DNA of 8,076 nucleotides from the NCBI GenBank assembly GCA_964361105.1, contig CAYHZG010000020.1, positions 1 to 8,076 on the forward strand. Direction: 5' to 3'. Shown piece after piece: positions 4,706 to 8,076 of the stretch (within the stretch, counting starts at the first letter, position 1; every line of letters starts with the position of its first letter). Both the position numbers and the translations under genes were made by a program. The notes beneath the pieces are model-generated. The model had not been told where the DNA came from, did no database searches, and saw only the letters and a program-made list of their open reading frames with translations. The DNA is from CAYHZG01 sp964361105. GTDB lineage: Bacteria; Patescibacteriota; Minisyncoccia; 2-02-FULL-40-12.

Positions 4706-6171
4706 TGAGGTTAAATGTCATACTGGCCTTCTTCATCTTTTTATTCTCTTTTGCGGCCTATAAGATTTTTGATTTAAGTGTTAATCAATATAGTTTTTTT
4801 TCAGAAGTGGCCGCTAATCAGAAAAGCTATGGTACTTCAGACAGCGTCTTAAGAGGAGAAATTTTCATAAAAGACGGCTTTAAAGGCGAGCTCTCCACTT
4901 TGGTCACCAGTAATCCTTCTTCCGCCTCTTTTGACTTATACTCAAGATTTTATCCGGAAGGCAGTTTAGCATCATCGGTGGTCGGATTTTTGGGTTTTCA
5001 GGAAAAGGCTAGAATTGGCCAGTATGGCCTTGAAGAGCATTATGAACCGTGGCTTTCCGGTCAAGTCGGTTTTAAAAACTTTTTGGATAAGGTTGGCTTT
5101 GGTAGTAATTCCAAACATGGCAGTTCGCTTATCTCAACCATTGATAAAAACATTCAGTTTTTCGTAGAGACAAAAATAAAAGACTTAGTTGAAAGATGGC
5201 AGGCCTCGGGTGGGAGTGTTATTATTCAAAACCCAAAAACCGGCGCAATTTTAGCCATGGCTAATTATCCTAACTTTAATCCAAATAAATACTTTGAGTA
5301 CTCGTTTGAGAAATTTATCAATTCAAACATCCAAAGTTCATTTGAGCCGGGTTCTTCTTTTAAGACGATTACCATGGCCGCGGCTCTGGATACCAATGTC
5401 ATTACTCCGGAAACCCGGTACTTGGATTCTGGCGAGGTAAAGATCCAGAGTGCCACTATCAGGAATTATGATTTAAAGAACCACGGCTATCAGACAATGA
5501 CTAATGTCTTGGAAAAATCCATAAACACCGGAGCGATTTTTGCGATGCGCCAGGTCGGGAAAGAAAAATTTTTAGAATATATTGAAAGGTTTAAATTCGG
5601 AAAAAAGACAGATATAGACCTGGCTGGCGAAGTAAGCGGAGACATAAAAAATCTTTATACCAAAAGAGAAATAAATTTTGCAACTGCTAGTTTTGGTCAA
5701 GGGGTGGCGGTAACGCCGCTGCAATTGATAGATGCTTATTCGGCTATTGCTAATGGCGGCAAACTGATGCGGCCATACGTAGTTGAAAAAATAATCAAGC
5801 CAGACGGCAGAAGTATTTTAATCAGGCCGGAAGTGATGGGAGAACCGATTAGCACCGATACGGCTAAAGCCCTGACTTCAATGCTGATTTCGGCCATAGA
5901 AAACGGCTCAATTAAAAAAGCAATAGTTCCAGGATATAAAATTGCCGCTAAAACCGGCACGGCCCAGGAAGCAAAGTCAGAAGGTGGCTATTCTGATTTT
6001 TTCATTCATAATCTGGTTGGTTTTGGGCCGGCTTCGGACCCCCGTTTTACAATCTTGGTTAAATTAGACAGGCCGAGAGGTGTTGAAACCGCGGCGGTAA
6101 GTTTGGCCGATACTTTTGGCGATATTGCCAGATTTCTGATAAATTATTACGGAATTCCGCCAACAAACTAG
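4705..6171 (+). CDS. ftsI: Class B penicillin-binding protein (PBP2/FtsI-like transpeptidase) with short N-terminal domain
   Basis: A DD-transpeptidase of 488 residues from ATG 4705. An in-frame ATG at 4681 would add MTDTASNG, but those codons are the arm of an inserted repeat, so I reject it. The N-terminal membrane helix is LNVILAFFIFLFSFAAYKIF, followed by RGEIFIKD (a reduced form of the RGxIxDRxG motif), FYPEGSLASSVVGFLGF and GQYGLEEHYE. Catalytic motifs are complete: SSFK (Ser217, Lys220), SIN (272-274) and KTGT (416-419), counted from 4705. The region between RGEI and FYPEGS is only about 30 residues, much shorter than the pedestal of ordinary FtsI/PBP2. It lies between ftsL-like and murF in a dcw cluster, supporting septal function. 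murF starts 1 bp after the stop. Confidence 0.93.
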   Translation: MRLNVILAFFIFLFSFAAYKIFDLSVNQYSFFSEVAANQKSYGTSDSVLRGEIFIKDGFKGELSTLVTSNPSSASFDLYSRFYPEGSLASSVVGFLGFQEKARIGQYGLEEHYEPWLSGQVGFKNFLDKVGFGSNSKHGSSLISTIDKNIQFFVETKIKDLVERWQASGGSVIIQNPKTGAILAMANYPNFNPNKYFEYSFEKFINSNIQSSFEPGSSFKTITMAAALDTNVITPETRYLDSGEVKIQSATIRNYDLKNHGYQTMTNVLEKSINTGAIFAMRQVGKEKFLEYIERFKFGKKTDIDLAGEVSGDIKNLYTKREINFATASFGQGVAVTPLQLIDAYSAIANGGKLMRPYVVEKIIKPDGRSILIRPEVMGEPISTDTAKALTSMLISAIENGSIKKAIVPGYKIAAKTGTAQEAKSEGGYSDFFIHNLVGFGPASDPRFTILVKLDRPRGVETAAVSLADTFGDIARFLINYYGIPPTN

Positions 6172-6172
6172 A

Positions 6173-7447
6173 ATGCGCAAATTACTTCAGAAAATTCTTA
6201 GAATTTTAAGCAAGGCCGTCGTCAAAAAATATAACCCGATAGTCATCGGTATCACGGGTTCGGTGGGCAAGACCTCGACTAAGGAGGCGGTTTTTGCGGT
6301 TTTGAAAAATAAATTCAATGCGGTGAAGAATGAAGAAAATTTGAACAATGAGTTCGGTTTCCCAGTTGCCATTTTAATGCCCGGCTCTAAATGTAATCTT
6401 GACGACTACTATGCCGATTCAAAGCTTAGAACCCTCATTTTTTATTTTCATATACTAAAAAACGGGTTTCGTTTGCTTTTAACCAAGACAGAATATCCTG
6501 ACTTGCTTGTTTTTGAGTACTCGGCAGAAAAACCAGGCGATATTGACTATCTGGTTGAAATTGTGCCGTCGAACATCGGAATCGTTACTGGAATCGGCGA
6601 AATACCGGTTCACGTGGAATATTATTCGGGTCCAGAACAAGTGGCTAAAGAAAAGGCAAAATTGGTTCAGACATTGTCGCCGAACGGCTTGGCCATCTTG
6701 AATCACGACGACTGGGTGGTTTTTAATATGAAAGATTTGAGTAAAGCTGAGGTTATGACTTTCGGTTTTGATCCTCACGCTTCGGTTAAAGCTTCTGATG
6801 CAAGGTTTTTCATTGAAGAAATCAAGGAAGCCGCAGCGGGCATTAGTTTCAAATTGAACTATGAAGGGAAGTCGGTACCCTTCCGTTTGCCTAACGCTCT
6901 TGGTCGTCATCAGATTTACGCGGCTTTGGCTGCGGCAGCCGTCGGGATTCATTTTGGAATGAATTTGATTGAAATTGCTGAAGCGCTTGAACAACTGGAG
7001 TTTCCCAAACAGCGAATGAAACTTATGAAAGGAATAAAAAATTCATTAATAATAGATGATTCATACAACGCCTCGCCTCTATCAACGCACGCGGCTTTGG
7101 ATACTTTAAAGGAATTCGGAGATAAGGCGATTGTCAAAGGAGGGCTTGGCCGGAAGATTGCTGTTTTGGGCGATATGAAGGAATTAGGTATTTTTACCGA
7201 GAAAGCCCATCGACTTATCGGAAATTTGGCTGGTGAGCGAGCAGAGTATCTTTTCACGGTCGGCCCGGCCGCGAAGTTCATTGCTGATTCGGCTTTTAAT
7301 CAGCTGCCAAAGGAAAATATCATGAGTTTTGGTTCTAGTGATGAAGCAGGGGGGTATTTGAAGGGTTTTATTCAGGAAGGAGATATTGTTTTAGTAAAAG
7401 GGTCGCGGGCGATGAAAATGGAAAAAATAGTTGAATTACTTATATAG
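6173..7447 (+). CDS. murF: MurF-like Mur ligase lacking most of the N-terminal substrate domain
   Basis: MurF joins D-Ala-D-Ala to UDP-MurNAc-tripeptide using ATP in the cytoplasm. The ATP-binding loop GITGSVGKTST is at residues 26-36, followed by NEENLNNEFGFP (53-64). The Mur central-domain segment VAKEKAKLV is at 157-165, GRHQIYAALAA at 244-254, the MurF-type DDSYNASP at 295-302, VLGDMKELG at 331-339 and VLVKGSRAMKMEKIV at 406-420. Length is 424 residues, but the P-loop begins after only 25 residues, where classical MurF carries a domain of roughly 80-90 residues that binds the UDP substrate. That domain is missing, a reduction I believe is common in CPR relatives. It starts 1 bp after ftsI; no SD is obvious. 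The order ftsI-murF fits the dcw cluster. Confidence 0.9.
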   Translation: MRKLLQKILRILSKAVVKKYNPIVIGITGSVGKTSTKEAVFAVLKNKFNAVKNEENLNNEFGFPVAILMPGSKCNLDDYYADSKLRTLIFYFHILKNGFRLLLTKTEYPDLLVFEYSAEKPGDIDYLVEIVPSNIGIVTGIGEIPVHVEYYSGPEQVAKEKAKLVQTLSPNGLAILNHDDWVVFNMKDLSKAEVMTFGFDPHASVKASDARFFIEEIKEAAAGISFKLNYEGKSVPFRLPNALGRHQIYAALAAAAVGIHFGMNLIEIAEALEQLEFPKQRMKLMKGIKNSLIIDDSYNASPLSTHAALDTLKEFGDKAIVKGGLGRKIAVLGDMKELGIFTEKAHRLIGNLAGERAEYLFTVGPAAKFIADSAFNQLPKENIMSFGSSDEAGGYLKGFIQEGDIVLVKGSRAMKMEKIVELLI

Positions 7448-8076
7448 GTTAGAAAAACTAATTTTCTACACTCTCATCTTCTCAATCCCGTTTCAGACAA
7501 GGGTGGTTTGGCGGTCGTGGGGGATTGGGTTTAACGAGTGGAATTCGGCGTTTCTATATTTCACAGATTTATTGATTCTGGCACTCTTTGGATTTTGGTT
7601 TTTAAGATTGGTTTTCAAAAAAGGAGAATTCAAATTTTCTAACTACGATTGGTTTTTAATTAGTTTTTTAATTATTTCGGCAATCTCAATAAAAAATGCT
7701 TCAAATCAAGCCCTCGGATTTTATCAGTTATTAAAACTATCTGAATTTTCGCTTCTCTACTTTTATATCAAATCTAACCTCGGCCAGATTTTTAATTTAG
7801 TAATGGCATTTTTTGTTTTTCTTTTTTCTGGTGTTTTTCAGGCAGCTCTTTCAATTATTCAGTATCTTAAACAGTCTGACTTAGGTTTGAGATTCTTGGG
7901 CGAAACGGTTTTGAATCCGGATTTATTCAATGTCGCTATTTTCATGGTTGAAGGCGAAAAAATATTGCGGCCTTATGGAACATTGCCTCACCCGAATGTC
8001 CTGGCCTTGTTTCTTTTTATGGCTGTCTTTATTTACTACTTTTTCTATATACAAGGGGATAAGTTTTTGCGCTCCA
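7431..8076 (+). CDS. O-antigen ligase/polymerase-like polytopic membrane protein (3' truncated)
   Basis: The frame is open from the in-frame TAG at 7428-7430 to the right edge: 215 codons if the TTG at 7431 is the start, which gives a 17-bp overlap with murF. No ATG occurs before 7803, and the hydrophobic N-terminus from about 7449 clearly belongs, so a TTG or other non-ATG start is needed. Hydrophobic helices are seen near residues 10-20, 42-62, 72-84, 94-112, 117-140 and 190-206. The segment RPYGTLPHPNVLALFLF (181-197) matches the lR-GT-pHPN-lg signature of the Wzy/WaaL O-antigen ligase family, which joins or polymerises lipid-linked glycans outside the membrane. Substrate is unknown. Its tight link to murF suggests cotranscription with wall synthesis. 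Confidence 0.72.
   Translation, partial: MNYLYRLEKLIFYTLIFSIPFQTRVVWRSWGIGFNEWNSAFLYFTDLLILALFGFWFLRLVFKKGEFKFSNYDWFLISFLIISAISIKNASNQALGFYQLLKLSEFSLLYFYIKSNLGQIFNLVMAFFVFLFSGVFQAALSIIQYLKQSDLGLRFLGETVLNPDLFNVAIFMVEGEKILRPYGTLPHPNVLALFLFMAVFIYYFFYIQGDKFLRS

Noticed and set aside
6479..6994. 171-codon minus-strand open frame opposite murF
   Set aside because: It lies wholly within a well-supported murF on the other strand and its translation shows no recognisable domain.

Overview
The window looks like a chromosome fragment from an ultra-small bacterium of the Candidate Phyla Radiation (Patescibacteria, most like Parcubacteria/Paceibacteria). This is inferred from AT-rich DNA, near-zero intergenic spacing, weak or absent Shine-Dalgarno sequences, reduced versions of cell-wall proteins, and two protein types I associate with CPR genomes: a winged-helix plus nucleotidyltransferase-like regulator, and a phosphatase-like/TM/beta-propeller membrane protein. 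The standard code (TAA, TAG and TGA all stops) fits every intact gene.

Layout. (1) Positions 1-1477, minus strand: a 3'-truncated gene for a large one-TM membrane protein. It runs off the left edge and carries an in-frame cluster of small palindromes. (2) 1478-1800: a divergent intergenic region with a TATAAT-type promoter core, flanked on each side by a short inverted-repeat insertion element bounded by a 4-bp direct repeat. (3) 1801-2478, plus strand: a winged-helix/NTase-like regulator gene broken by an in-frame TAG, followed at once by tRNA-Val(CAC) and a perfect-palindrome terminator. (4) 2586-2911: promoter, a phased array of TGG boxes resembling an MraZ operator, and a 138-bp complex hairpin ending 5 bp before mraZ. 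(5) 2912-8076: a division and cell-wall (dcw) operon, mraZ - rsmH - ftsL-like - ftsI/PBP2 - murF - O-antigen-ligase-like (truncated at the right edge). Spacings are 3, 1, (insertion), 1 and about -17 bp.

The operon genes act together. MraZ is the cluster's own transcriptional regulator and RsmH methylates 16S rRNA. The FtsL-like protein and PBP2/FtsI belong to the septal wall machine, MurF-like ligase completes the peptidoglycan precursor, and the last gene is a polytopic glycan ligase/polymerase.

The most striking feature is not a gene. Four hairpin-ended inserts of 110-138 bp each sit directly 5' of a start codon. Three have perfect 4-bp target-site duplications. Two have the duplication on the ATG itself, one of them exactly at a former ATGA stop/start overlap between ftsL and ftsI. 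Removing each insert in silico restores a compact, conventional gene junction.
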